This document shows positions 9,402 to 17,283 of a stretch of DNA of 64,000 nt, one piece after another; position 1 is the first letter of the stretch, and each line of letters opens with the position of its first letter. A program made the position numbers and the translations under genes. The DNA comes from Bacillus thuringiensis (GTDB lineage: Bacteria > Bacillota > Bacilli > Bacillales > Bacillaceae_G), in contig NZ_JACYOF010000006.1 of assembly GCF_014932895.1 (NCBI RefSeq), forward strand, positions 248,001-312,000, given 5' to 3'. The notes below the pieces were generated by a model. The model made no database searches and was not told where the DNA came from. It worked only from the letters and a program-made list of their open reading frames with translations.

Positions 9402-11093
9402 ATGCAAAATAATAGAAAAAGAAACGTAATTAAAGAAAGGATTAGACAAGAAAAAGAACGACGAGAACGATTACTAGCAGAGGAAGAAGAACAATATGGG
9501 GATTTCCATGAGGATCAAGTAAGTGAGCAATTCCAGCAAGAGAATTCGGAACGACTATGGAAACAAAATGAAGAAATTGTAAATTCAAACACCAAAAAAA
9601 ATGAAGCTTTAAATAGTAATCCAGCCCTTGATTGGATTACAACAATTCAAAAACAATCAGGCGCTTCTGAAAGTAAATTTGAAAAAGAAGAAGTAAGGAA
9701 ACGTGAAGAAGCGGAAGCTCGTAGAAAAGCAGAGGAAGAAGCAAGAAAACAGGCGGAAGCAGAAGCTCGTAGAAAAGTAGAGGAAGAAGTAAGAAAACAG
9801 GCGGAAGCGGAAGTACGACGAGAAGCAGAGGAAGAAGCAAGAAAACAGGTGGAAGCGGAAGCGCGACGGAAAGCAGAGGAGGAAGCAAGAAAACAGGTGG
9901 AAGCGGAAGCACGACGGAAAGCAGAGGAAGAAGCAAGAAAACAGGCGGAAGCGGAAGTACGACGGGAAGCAGAGGAAGAAGCAAGAAAACAGGTGGAAGC
10001 GGAAGCGCGACGGAAAGCAGAGGAGGAAGCAAGAAAACAGGTGGAAGCGGAAGCACGACGGAAAGCAGAGGAAGAAGCAAGAAAACAGGCGGAAGCGGAA
10101 GTACGACGGGAAGCAGAGGAAGAAGCAAGAAAACAGGTGGAAGCGGAAGCGCGACGGAAAGCAGAGGAGGAAGCAAGAAAACAGGTGGAAGCGGAAGCAC
10201 GACGGAAAGCAGAGGAAGAAGCAAGAAGACAGGCAGAAGCGGAAGCACGTCGTAAGGCAGAGGAGAAAAAACTTGAAGAAGTAAGAAAACGTAGATTAGA
10301 GGAAGCGAAGAAAATAGAAGAAGCACAAAAGAGACAAAAAATAGTAGTAGCCAAAAGAGAATCAGAAAGTGAGGAAGTCAATTTAAATAAGGAAACAAAT
10401 CCGTCAAATGAAACTAAATTTGAACAAGAAAAGAAAATAGATTTTGATAAAAAGGGAATCTTAAATTATATGAAAAAATATAAGTACGCTATTATAGGAT
10501 TCGCATCAATTGTTGTATTAGTAGTAGCAGGTTTTGCTTTTAGCAATATGAAGAATTCACAGGCTGCATCTGCAAATAATGTAAATAGTTTAGAAGTTAA
10601 TGCGAATTTAATAAATGGATTAAGGTTATCTGCAGTTCAAAAATATCAAGATGCTGCCTTGGAGTTTGATAAAGTTGATTATAAAAAACTAGGAAAAGAG
10701 GATAAAAAGGCAGTTTTATTTACTTATCTATTAAGCGGTAAAGCGCAAAAGGCTATTGACTTAGAGCAAGATTTTGCAGAATCAGTAGTTTCATATTATA
10801 TAGCTGTAGATAATTTGAAAAAAGTAAAAGAACTAAAAACAAAAAATCCACTAATTAATTTTGAAATTGCTGCATTAGATGACAAGCATGAAGAAGTTAT
10901 TAAATTAAAAGATCAGGTGCCACTAGATGGTAGAAGAGAAGGAATTATTGTTAATAGTTATTTGAAATTAAATAAATCTGAGGAAGCTAAGAAGTTTGCC
11001 CAAAAGGTTGGAAATAAAGATCTACTCGAAAAAATCAATAATTCAGCACCTAATAGTTCTGCTACGTCTGTAGCAACTATAAGTGCAGGTTAA
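9402..11093 (+). CDS. Membrane protein with long charged coiled-coil repeats (EssB-like C-terminus?)
   Basis: A 563-residue protein. Residues about 95-310 are 16-residue repeats of the type AEARRKAEEEARKQVE, predicted to form a long charged helix like TolA. A single membrane helix lies at about residues 363-384 (YAIIGFASIVVLVVAGFAF). The C-terminal 180 residues are helical (YQDAALEFDKVDYKKLGKED) and recall the extracellular part of EssB/YukC of type VII secretion, but this resemblance is weak. With no signal peptide, the coil is probably cytoplasmic. The ATG lies 13 bases after AAAGGAGG, a long spacing. It is 20 bases from the lipoprotein gene, so the two probably form an operon. Confidence 0.7.
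   Translation: MQNNRKRNVIKERIRQEKERRERLLAEEEEQYGDFHEDQVSEQFQQENSERLWKQNEEIVNSNTKKNEALNSNPALDWITTIQKQSGASESKFEKEEVRKREEAEARRKAEEEARKQAEAEARRKVEEEVRKQAEAEVRREAEEEARKQVEAEARRKAEEEARKQVEAEARRKAEEEARKQAEAEVRREAEEEARKQVEAEARRKAEEEARKQVEAEARRKAEEEARKQAEAEVRREAEEEARKQVEAEARRKAEEEARKQVEAEARRKAEEEARRQAEAEARRKAEEKKLEEVRKRRLEEAKKIEEAQKRQKIVVAKRESESEEVNLNKETNPSNETKFEQEKKIDFDKKGILNYMKKYKYAIIGFASIVVLVVAGFAFSNMKNSQAASANNVNSLEVNANLINGLRLSAVQKYQDAALEFDKVDYKKLGKEDKKAVLFTYLLSGKAQKAIDLEQDFAESVVSYYIAVDNLKKVKELKTKNPLINFEIAALDDKHEEVIKLKDQVPLDGRREGIIVNSYLKLNKSEEAKKFAQKVGNKDLLEKINNSAPNSSATSVATISAG
9811..10242. repeat. 144-bp higher-order tandem repeat (three copies) inside the coiled-coil gene
   Basis: The landmark AAGTACGACG recurs at 9811, 9955 and 10099, exactly 144 bp apart. 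Each 144-bp unit consists of three 48-bp (16-residue) subunits distinguished by ACAGGTGG or ACAGGCGG and by GTACGAC, GCGCGAC or GCACGAC. Near-identity of the copies points to recent expansion and probable length variation between strains. Confidence 0.9.
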
Positions 11094-11113
11094 GTAATGG
11101 GGAGGAATTGATT

Positions 11114-13744
11114 GTGCCTTTAGATTATTCGAAAATTTTTAAGAAAGTTTTACTCGCGACTACTGCTACTACCTTAAGTGTTGGGGTAGTTACAGGCTGC
11201 TCGTTTTTTTCGTCAGAAAAAAAGAGCAGCAAAACAGCATCAGTATCTAAAAAGAAAAAAGATAGTGAAAAGGAAAAGAAGAAAGATGAGAAAAAGGATG
11301 AAAGTAAGAATGAAACAACTGAAAATTTAAATACCAATGACTTCGATGAAATCATTGACAATGCAAAACGTAGCTCGGATCAAAATTTAGCCGGAATCAT
11401 TGAAAATAATAAAACCAAAAAGAAATTTGATGACTTAACTGATTCAATTGCGACCGCAGCTATAAATTCAAATCGAAACTTAGCATCAGTTATTGATGGT
11501 GATAAATCAAGTAATCGTTTTTCTGATTTGAATACTTCAATAGCATCAGCAACAAACAATCCTTCTGTTTCAGATAATAAGGATAGTAAGAACTTTGTCT
11601 TTGGTGGCAATCTAAACATCAATGATGGAGTGGCTACTGCAGATAATTCAATACCTCCAATTAATAATGATAAAAAGCCACCAGCTTCTGGAGACTCCAG
11701 TGGCGGAGAAGTGAAACCACCAACAGGCGGTGGTGGCAATAATAGCGGAGGAGAAACAAAACCACCAATAGGAGGCGATGGTAATAATGGTGGAGGAAAT
11801 ACAAAACCACCAACAGGCAGCGATGGTAATGATGGTGGAGGAAATACAAAACCACCAACAGGAGGCGATGGTAACAATGGTGGTACAACAAAACCACCAA
11901 CAGGAGGTGACGGTAACGGTGGTGGTACAACAAAACCAGAAAAACCTGAAAAAGATACAGAAGCACCGGTAATTACAGCAAAACAAGGTGTGACCGTATA
12001 TGTAGGAGATAGCTTAAATGCAGGAGATTTAGTAGAAGTGAAGGATAATAAAGATCCAAACCCAGTAGTAACAGTGGGAGCTTATGATACAAGTAAAGCA
12101 GGAGAAATTCAAGTAACAGTAACGGCGACTGACGTATCAGGAAATGGCTCAAGTACAACAGTAACGGTTAACGTAGTAGAAAAAGAAGAAGAAAAGGACA
12201 CAGAGGCACCAGAAATTACAGCGAAACAAGGTGTGACCGTATATGTAGGAGATAGCTTAAATGCAGGGGATTTAGTAGAAGTGAAGGATAATAAAGATCC
12301 AAACCCAGTAGTATTAGTGGGAGCTTATGATACAAGTAAAGCAGGAGAAATTCAAGTAACAGTAACGGCGACTGACGCATCAGGAAATGGCTCAAGTACA
12401 ACAGTAACGGTTAACGTAGTAGAAAAAGAAGAAGAAAAGGACACAGAAGCACCAGAAATTACAGCGAAGCAAGGTGTGATAGTACATGTCGGGGATAGTC
12501 TAAATGCAGGGGATTTAGTCGAAGTAAAAGATAATAAAGACCCAAATCCAGTAGTAACAGTGGGAACATATGATACAAGTAAGGCAGGAGAAATTCAAGT
12601 AACAGTAACAGCAACTGACGCATCAGGAAATAGTTCAACTGCAACAGTAACGGTTAACGTAGTAGAAAAAGAAGAGGAAAAAGATACAGAAGCACCAGAA
12701 ATTACAGCGAAGCAAGGTGTGATCGTATATGTAGGAGATAGCTTAAATGCAGGAGATTTAGTAGAAGTAAAGGATAATAAAGATCCAAACCCAGTAGTAA
12801 CAGTAGGAGCGTATGATACAAGTAAACCCGGCACAATATCAGTTCAAGTAACGGCAACTGATATTGCGGGTAACAGTTCAACCGCAACGGTAACAGTAAA
12901 AGTAGTAGAAAAAGAAGAGGAGAAAGATACAGAAGCACCAGTTATTACAGCAAAACAAGGTGTAACCGTACATGTAGGAGATAGCTTGAATGCGGGGGAT
13001 ATAGTAGAAGTGAAAGATAATAAAGATTCCAACCCAGTAGTAACAGTAGGAGCGTATGATACAAGTAAACCCGGCACAATATCAGTTCAAGTAACGGCAA
13101 CTGATAATGCGGGTAACAGTTCAACCGCAACGGTAACAGTAAAAGTAGTAGAAAAAGAAGAGGAGAAAGATACAGAAGCACCAGTTATTACAGCAAAACA
13201 AGGTGTAACCGTACATGTAGGAGATAGCTTGAATGCGGGGGATATAGTAGAAGTGAAAGATAATAAAGATTCCAACCCAGTAGTAACAGTAGGAGCGTAT
13301 GATACAAGTAAACCCGGCACAATATCAGTTCAAGTAACGGCAACTGATAATGCGGGTAACAGTTCAACCGCAACGGTAACAGTAAAAGTAGTAGAAAAAG
13401 AAGAGGAGAAAGATACAGAAGCACCAGTTATTACAGCAAAACAAGGTGTAACCGTACATGTAGGAGATAAATTAAGTCCAGCAAGTTTAGTGAGTGTAAA
13501 AGATAATAAAGATCCAAATCCAGTAGTAACAGTAGGGGCGTATGATACAAATAAACCCGGAACAATATCGGTTCAAGTAACAGCAACCGATAAGGCAGGT
13601 AACAGCTCAACGGCAAAAGTAAATGTGGTAGTTCTTGAGAAAGAAAAACCAGAACAAAAACCAGAACAGAAAACTGCAGGAACAATTTCTAAAGAGCAAG
13701 GTAATGGATTACTTGCATCAAATTCTAATGATGTAGCTAAATAA
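11114..13744 (+). CDS. Surface lipoprotein with seven Ig-like (DUF5011-type) repeats
   Basis: A lipoprotein of about 876 residues. The N-terminal signal ends in a lipobox (GVVTGC), so it should be lipidated and anchored outside the membrane. A Lys/Glu-rich segment and a Gly/Pro-rich linker with repeated TKPPTGGDG follow. Then come seven 81-residue domains, each with DTEAPVITAKQGV, VGDSLNAGDLV, VKDNKDPNPVV and TATDxxGNSS, the pattern of bacterial Ig-like DUF5011 domains of surface proteins. GTG 11114 is preferred because GGGGAGG lies about 8 bases upstream; the TTG at 11108 is too close. It probably shares an operon with the coiled-coil protein and may be a surface adhesin or part of a cell-envelope apparatus. 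Confidence 0.85.
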   Translation: MPLDYSKIFKKVLLATTATTLSVGVVTGCSFFSSEKKSSKTASVSKKKKDSEKEKKKDEKKDESKNETTENLNTNDFDEIIDNAKRSSDQNLAGIIENNKTKKKFDDLTDSIATAAINSNRNLASVIDGDKSSNRFSDLNTSIASATNNPSVSDNKDSKNFVFGGNLNINDGVATADNSIPPINNDKKPPASGDSSGGEVKPPTGGGGNNSGGETKPPIGGDGNNGGGNTKPPTGSDGNDGGGNTKPPTGGDGNNGGTTKPPTGGDGNGGGTTKPEKPEKDTEAPVITAKQGVTVYVGDSLNAGDLVEVKDNKDPNPVVTVGAYDTSKAGEIQVTVTATDVSGNGSSTTVTVNVVEKEEEKDTEAPEITAKQGVTVYVGDSLNAGDLVEVKDNKDPNPVVLVGAYDTSKAGEIQVTVTATDASGNGSSTTVTVNVVEKEEEKDTEAPEITAKQGVIVHVGDSLNAGDLVEVKDNKDPNPVVTVGTYDTSKAGEIQVTVTATDASGNSSTATVTVNVVEKEEEKDTEAPEITAKQGVIVYVGDSLNAGDLVEVKDNKDPNPVVTVGAYDTSKPGTISVQVTATDIAGNSSTATVTVKVVEKEEEKDTEAPVITAKQGVTVHVGDSLNAGDIVEVKDNKDSNPVVTVGAYDTSKPGTISVQVTATDNAGNSSTATVTVKVVEKEEEKDTEAPVITAKQGVTVHVGDSLNAGDIVEVKDNKDSNPVVTVGAYDTSKPGTISVQVTATDNAGNSSTATVTVKVVEKEEEKDTEAPVITAKQGVTVHVGDKLSPASLVSVKDNKDPNPVVTVGAYDTNKPGTISVQVTATDKAGNSSTAKVNVVVLEKEKPEQKPEQKTAGTISKEQGNGLLASNSNDVAK
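11954..13654. repeat. Seven 243-bp tandem repeats encoding Ig-like domains
   Basis: Units begin at 11954, 12197, 12440, 12683, 12926, 13169 and 13412. Units 5 and 6 appear identical at the nucleotide level, while the last unit is the most diverged. This indicates recent unequal duplication in the middle of the array. Confidence 0.9.
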
Positions 13745-13769
13745 GATTTTAGCAAAATGATAACAAGGT

Positions 13770-13816
13770 AAAAGTAAAGGATCCCAACTATTATAGTTGA
13801 GATCCTTTACTTTTAT
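13770..13816 (+). terminator. Terminator after the repeat lipoprotein
   Basis: A stem of about 20 bp (AAAAGTAAAGGATCCCAACTA with its near-perfect complement) has a 3-base loop and a 3' T-rich end. It also has an A-rich 5' side and could act in both directions. Confidence 0.9.
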
Positions 13817-14066
13817 TCACCTTATATTTAGTGGTGATACTTGTAGCATTCAGAATTGATATTAATACTTTAATACGTGTTGCATCAGAATAAGGGGATC
13901 TATTACAAAGAATAATACTAGTATTTAGCCTTATTGACATCACGATCACTTCTCTTTACCTAAATACTTTTAATAATGATCGAACAAAAGAAGAAAATAA
14001 TACTAAATCCCTATTAGTTATGTATATAGTCGTCGTAATTATAAAGCTTGCTACAGAAATGTTTTC
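13817..14066. other. Intergenic region with no recognised element
   Basis: About 250 AT-rich bases between the lipoprotein terminator and the convergent signal peptidase gene. I see no gene or repeat. Confidence 0.4.
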
Positions 14067-14621
14067 TTAAAATTTTCCGAATCTGTCGAATGGTTTATAA
14101 CGTAGAACTACCTTACCTTCTATATTATTCAAAGATATAAAGCCTATTTCTTTAAATCTGCTATCTAAACTTTCTTTGCGATTATCTCCTAATACAAAAA
14201 TCGTATCATTCGGAACCCTTTCGAAACCATAAATACTTTTTAATGAAAAATCAGCTGTTTTACCTTTTGAATATACATCTTTTACCTGAAGCCCATTTAT
14301 ATAAAGCTGCTGTGATTTATATTCTATTGTATCTCCAGGTAAACCAACTACTCTTTTTATAATTGTTTTTTTATTGGAAGTGTTTTCTAGGGGGGAATTG
14401 ACGACAACTATATCAAATCTTTGCAGATCTTCTATTGAATGGGTAAAGTGATTAATTAAAACCTTGTCATTGTTAAATAAGGAGTTTTCCATAGAAGCTC
14501 CAGAAACTTTATATGGAAAAAAAACGAACTGTCTTAGTAAGAGTAAGGTAACACCAATTATAAATATTAATATTGGAAAAACGGAAATTAGACGTTTTTT
14601 CAATTGTAGATCAAACTCCAT
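14067..14621 (-). CDS. Type I signal peptidase
   Basis: A 184-residue S26 signal peptidase. One N-terminal membrane helix (FPILIFIIGVTLLLL) is followed by the catalytic serine box SGASMENSL (about residue 42), the catalytic lysine box TIIKRVVGLPGD (about residue 88) and the conserved GDNRKESLDSR box (about residue 146). These are the SipS-type Ser/Lys dyad motifs. It cleaves signal peptides of secreted proteins on the outer face of the membrane. Lipoproteins use a different peptidase, so the neighbouring lipoprotein is not its likely substrate. No clear ribosome binding site precedes the ATG, so translation may be weak. Plasmid-borne Sip copies occur in Bacillus. Confidence 0.95.
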   Translation of the reverse strand: MEFDLQLKKRLISVFPILIFIIGVTLLLLRQFVFFPYKVSGASMENSLFNNDKVLINHFTHSIEDLQRFDIVVVNSPLENTSNKKTIIKRVVGLPGDTIEYKSQQLYINGLQVKDVYSKGKTADFSLKSIYGFERVPNDTIFVLGDNRKESLDSRFKEIGFISLNNIEGKVVLRYKPFDRFGKF

Positions 14622-14759
14622 TCTGAGGGTTTATAGTATTCATCATAACATAAAATCAATGAATTAAATATTCTGAATATCATTGTTTTTCCAGGTGCAA
14701 TTTGTTAAAATTAAGTATACCTTTTTTTAATTTCAATTTTTTATATCTATAACTACTAT

Positions 14760-14847
14760 AGCCCTTTCGGGGTTTTGATTTTCAAAGATAGTTTAAGTTT
14801 TTTACTTTTACTTTCTTTTTAAATATAACTCCGAAAAGGGCTTTTTT
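14760..14847 (+). ncRNA. Structured leader RNA with terminator (copy 2 of 3)
   Basis: GCCCTTTCGGGGTT (14761-14774) pairs with AACTCCGAAAAGGGC (14827-14841), with one bulge and one G-U pair, around a loop of roughly 50 AT-rich bases. It is followed by TTTTTT. It lies about 45 bases upstream of the 14.9-kb gene. The CCCTTTCGGG opening matches the hairpins at 6.09 and 16.15 kb, but the internal helices differ. Confidence 0.55.
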
Positions 14848-14890
14848 GCGTTTTTTGGAGAATATCACATTGTGAAAGGATAAAGATTTT

Positions 14891-15412
14891 ATGAAGATTA
14901 AGAGATTGTTTTTAGTGTTAGGCGTTTTAGCTATGATGTTTGTTTTTTATAACACTTTTATAAAAGATGAACCTCAAACTGATGCTCTAACTCCTATCCA
15001 AGTAGAAAAATTGAACCAAAAGATTCAATATGATTATTTGTTTGAAGATGAATTATCACAAAATGTGATTAACGACTTAGGAGGGCAATTCAAATTAATA
15101 TTTGATGATATTGATAAGAACGGCCACTTAACCATTTATCAAAATAAAAAAGAACTAGAAATGTTTTTAGGAAATCATGTAACTACTGCAGAATTAGCTA
15201 ATGAATTTACATCAGACTATTTTAGTACAAATAGGAATTACAAAGTTACTTATAAAAGTAAACCAAGCCTATTTAATTATGAAAAACCAAGAACTGTTAC
15301 AAAAGTAAAAAAAGGATTATTTTTGGTGAAACAAAGCGACTTAATTCTGGAATTTAAATATGTACCAGAAATAGATGGATTTCGAATTTCTGAGATTACA
15401 TATTTAAAATGA
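14891..15412 (+). CDS. Hypothetical membrane-anchored or secreted protein
   Basis: A 173-residue protein not recognised as a member of a known family. Residues 5-24 form a hydrophobic segment (LFLVLGVLAMMFVFYNTFI), either an uncleaved signal anchor or a signal peptide. The rest is a soluble alpha/beta-looking domain with a Lys-rich tail. AAAGGAT precedes the ATG. It opens a run of three small genes with short spacings and is preceded by a leader hairpin. Confidence 0.65.
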   Translation: MKIKRLFLVLGVLAMMFVFYNTFIKDEPQTDALTPIQVEKLNQKIQYDYLFEDELSQNVINDLGGQFKLIFDDIDKNGHLTIYQNKKELEMFLGNHVTTAELANEFTSDYFSTNRNYKVTYKSKPSLFNYEKPRTVTKVKKGLFLVKQSDLILEFKYVPEIDGFRISEITYLK

Positions 15413-15435
15413 AAAATTATTAGGGGGAACTTTTT

Positions 15436-15627
15436 ATGTTACATCAAATTAGAACTGTGATTGCTGATGCTTTAAGAATTGATGAAGAAGTGAATGGTTT
15501 TTTGAAATATTGTGATAATCATGGGAAAATAGTTAAAGAAATAAAACCAAGTGGAATCATTAATCGTGAATATGATCAAGGCCAACCACTTATAACCGTT
15601 ATGGTTGTTTATGAAGAAAAAAATTAA
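15436..15627 (+). CDS. Small hypothetical protein
   Basis: A 63-residue soluble protein behind a strong TAGGGGGA ribosome binding site, 23 bases after the previous gene. No motif is recognised. Good translation signals and operon position support it as a real gene. Confidence 0.6.
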   Translation: MLHQIRTVIADALRIDEEVNGFLKYCDNHGKIVKEIKPSGIINREYDQGQPLITVMVVYEEKN

Positions 15628-15635
15628 CTGCAGTT

Positions 15636-15932
15636 ATGAAAAAGACGAGGATTAATTACTTGTCTTTAATATTTTCTAAGAGGGGTGGATATATCTACCA
15701 TGAAAATATTAAAAAGGTAGCCGTTAGAATGGTACCTATTGATTTAGCGGAAGTCCCAAAGTTTATAAGTAAAGGTTCATTCTCAGTTAAAGAACTATTG
15801 AATCAGAACTTTCAACTTAAATCAATAGTCGCAGCTGCAGATTATATGAGACCTGAATTGTTTAAAAATCATACAAATTTAGGCGAAATTACAGGAACTA
15901 GAATAATAAATTTATATTCATCTAAATTGTAG
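15636..15932 (+). CDS. Small hypothetical protein, start uncertain
   Basis: A 98-residue reading from the ATG 8 bases after the previous stop, which would need translational coupling because no ribosome binding site is visible. An internal ATG at 15729 has AAAGGTAG at good spacing and would give 67 residues (MVPIDLAEVPKFISKG). No family is recognised. Confidence 0.45.
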   Translation: MKKTRINYLSLIFSKRGGYIYHENIKKVAVRMVPIDLAEVPKFISKGSFSVKELLNQNFQLKSIVAAADYMRPELFKNHTNLGEITGTRIINLYSSKL

Positions 15933-16148
15933 TGTGATTTACAGTATAATCGATGGCAGATTCAAAAAAATAAATAGTAATCAGGCTTTCAAAGTATTAA
16001 AAGTTGTAAAAGTATTTAATAATTCAATTTGATAACTTGAGAAAGTTAGGTTACAAATAAATTTTCTGAATTGAAAGATAAAATAAGCTTCATTGTGATA
16101 TAATTGAGTTGCATTTTTTCTTTTTCTTTTTTATATCACTAATTACTT
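15933..16148. other. Intergenic region upstream of leader copy 3
   Basis: About 215 AT-rich bases with no gene. A promoter for the following leader probably lies here (TGTGATATAATTG near 16094 is a fair extended -10). Confidence 0.4.
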
Positions 16149-16246
16149 ATAACCTTTCGGGTTAATGAAATTACACAAAAAGGGACTTTATGTTGCTTTA
16201 TTTTATTGTGTAAACAATTCATTTTCCTGGAAGGTTATTTGTTTTT
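16149..16246 (+). ncRNA. Structured leader RNA (copy 3 of 3)
   Basis: Nested helices: ATAACCTT (16149-16156) with AAGGTTAT (16231-16238), ATGAA with TTCAT, and TTACACA with TGTGTAA around an apical loop of about 30 bases. The 3' side ends in TTTGTTTTT. The opening CCTTTCGGGTTA and the ATTACACA inner strand are shared with copy 1, so the two look homologous. It lies about 95 bases upstream of the small membrane protein gene. Confidence 0.6.
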
Positions 16247-16254
16247 GCCTGAAT

Positions 16255-16274
16255 GGGGTGATGCTATGTCATAG
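16255..16274 (+). other. Two-codon leader ORF (ATG TCA TAG) with ribosome binding site
   Basis: GGGGTG at 16255-16260 is followed after 5 bases by ATG TCA TAG (16266-16274). It sits between the leader hairpin and the gene at 16340. Such minimal ORFs can stall or recycle ribosomes; here this is only inferred. Confidence 0.45.
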
Positions 16275-16339
16275 GAACTAATTATTAAATAGAAACTGCT
16301 GCTGCAATGTCAAAAGTTTTTCGAAAAGGGGTGTATATT

Positions 16340-16681
16340 ATGTTGATCACTGTTATTGTCACTGTTGTGGCTGGAATGGTCTCAGGATTGGCTAGTCACT
16401 ACATTACAAACAAAAAGTTTTTGTTGCCTCGTAAAAGCAAGCTTGCATTTCACCCAGGGTTCTTGGGAGAAATGTTTGTAGGCAGTATTGCTTCTCTTGT
16501 TGGTGTTGCAATGTTTAACCCTGAAACAACAATAGATATTCTCAAGGTGAGTATTCTTGCTGGGATTTCAGGGCAAGCTTTCTTGCTGCACAATCGTTTG
16601 GCAACGGAACAAGTGAAAACTGACGAGATTCAGTCGATTTCCAAGAAGTTGACCGAACTTGAGAAAAAGAATAAGGAATAA
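16340..16681 (+). CDS. Small membrane protein resembling DUF4257
   Basis: A 113-residue protein with hydrophobic segments at about residues 2-20 (LITVIVTVVAGMVSGLASH), 40-60 and 65-85, and a charged C-terminal helix (KKLTELEKKNKE). The pattern of glycine-rich helices and a basic loop (KFLLPRKSK) resembles DUF4257 proteins of Bacillus. ATG 16340 is preferred because AAAAGGGGTG lies 6-10 bases upstream; the ATG at 16307 has no ribosome binding site. A hairpin leader and a two-codon ORF precede it. Its function is unknown. Confidence 0.7.
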   Translation: MLITVIVTVVAGMVSGLASHYITNKKFLLPRKSKLAFHPGFLGEMFVGSIASLVGVAMFNPETTIDILKVSILAGISGQAFLLHNRLATEQVKTDEIQSISKKLTELEKKNKE

Positions 16682-16718
16682 AAGAGGAGTAATCTGTTAT
16701 AAATAGAAATAGAGAGAT

Positions 16719-16738
16719 GAGGAGATTTGGTTATGTAA
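16719..16738 (+). other. Start-stop element (ATG TAA) with strong ribosome binding site
   Basis: GAGGAG at 16719-16724 is followed after 8 bases by ATG TAA (16733-16738). It lies between the DUF4257-like gene and the next small gene. A one-codon ORF with such good signals is unusual and parallels the two-codon ORF 460 bases earlier. Confidence 0.5.
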
Positions 16739-16774
16739 TGGCCAAATAAACAGAGTTGAGTTGAGGTGAGCCCC

Positions 16775-16969
16775 ATGTCTCGAAAGGAAGTTTTTGATTA
16801 TTTAAATAATCAAGAAAAGCAAGATTTAGCAGAATGGACAGAAGAGCTTAAGAATGCTCAATCTACTAAAGCAGTTAAACTTTATTCAGAAAAGATAAAG
16901 GAACTGTTAGGGAAGATTGAACAACGAATGATAAGTTCAGGAGAGGAAGCAGCGACGGTTAGCTTCTAA
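16775..16969 (+). CDS. Small helical hypothetical protein
   Basis: A 64-residue charged, mostly helical protein (KQDLAEWTEELKNAQSTK). ATG 16775 follows GAGGTGAG; a GTG at 16766 lies within that site and is less likely. No family is recognised. A bidirectional terminator follows. Confidence 0.6.
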   Translation: MSRKEVFDYLNNQEKQDLAEWTEELKNAQSTKAVKLYSEKIKELLGKIEQRMISSGEEAATVSF

Positions 16970-16991
16970 TTGAATAGCAAGATAGAAAGGG

Positions 16992-17023
16992 GCTGATGGA
17001 GGGTTTATCCATCAGCTTCTTTT
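16992..17023. terminator. Bidirectional terminator
   Basis: GCTGATGGA pairs with TCCATCAGC across a 7-base loop and is followed by TTCTTTTTT. The stop codon of the convergent minus-strand gene falls in the loop. Confidence 0.8.
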
Positions 17024-17214
17024 TTATAGATATCTATTCCAATTATATTATCGGATATATCTAAACGAATATAGACCTCATCCGATAATAGGTGGGCATT
17101 ATATATTCGTTGTTTATATGTTGATATCTCAAAACGTTTTCCATTTGACTCACACTCTAGAATAATCATATCCCCATGTTCTTTCCAATTTACTAACTTA
17201 GCAATTGTAATCAT
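17005..17214 (-). CDS. Small hypothetical protein
   Basis: A 69-residue soluble protein with a compact beta-rich look (MIILECESNGKRFEISTYK). The ATG has GAGGAG at good spacing. It has no recognised family and is convergent with the preceding gene. Confidence 0.55.
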   Translation of the reverse strand: MITIAKLVNWKEHGDMIILECESNGKRFEISTYKQRIYNAHLLSDEVYIRLDISDNIIGIDIYKKEADG

Positions 17215-17283
17215 ATATAATTCTCCTCTAAGTCAATATATGAAAAACTAGTAGATCTAGTTTGAGACAGGAGTTTATAAAGT

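Noticed and set aside
9637-10381. Two long minus-strand ORFs (229 and 244 residues) opposite the coiled-coil gene
   Set aside because: They are shadows of the repetitive coding strand, with low-complexity Leu/Pro or Ser/Ala content and no ribosome binding sites.
11380-13755. Many minus-strand and alternate-frame ORFs opposite the repeat lipoprotein
   Set aside because: They recur with the 243-bp or Gly/Pro repeat period and are antisense artefacts.
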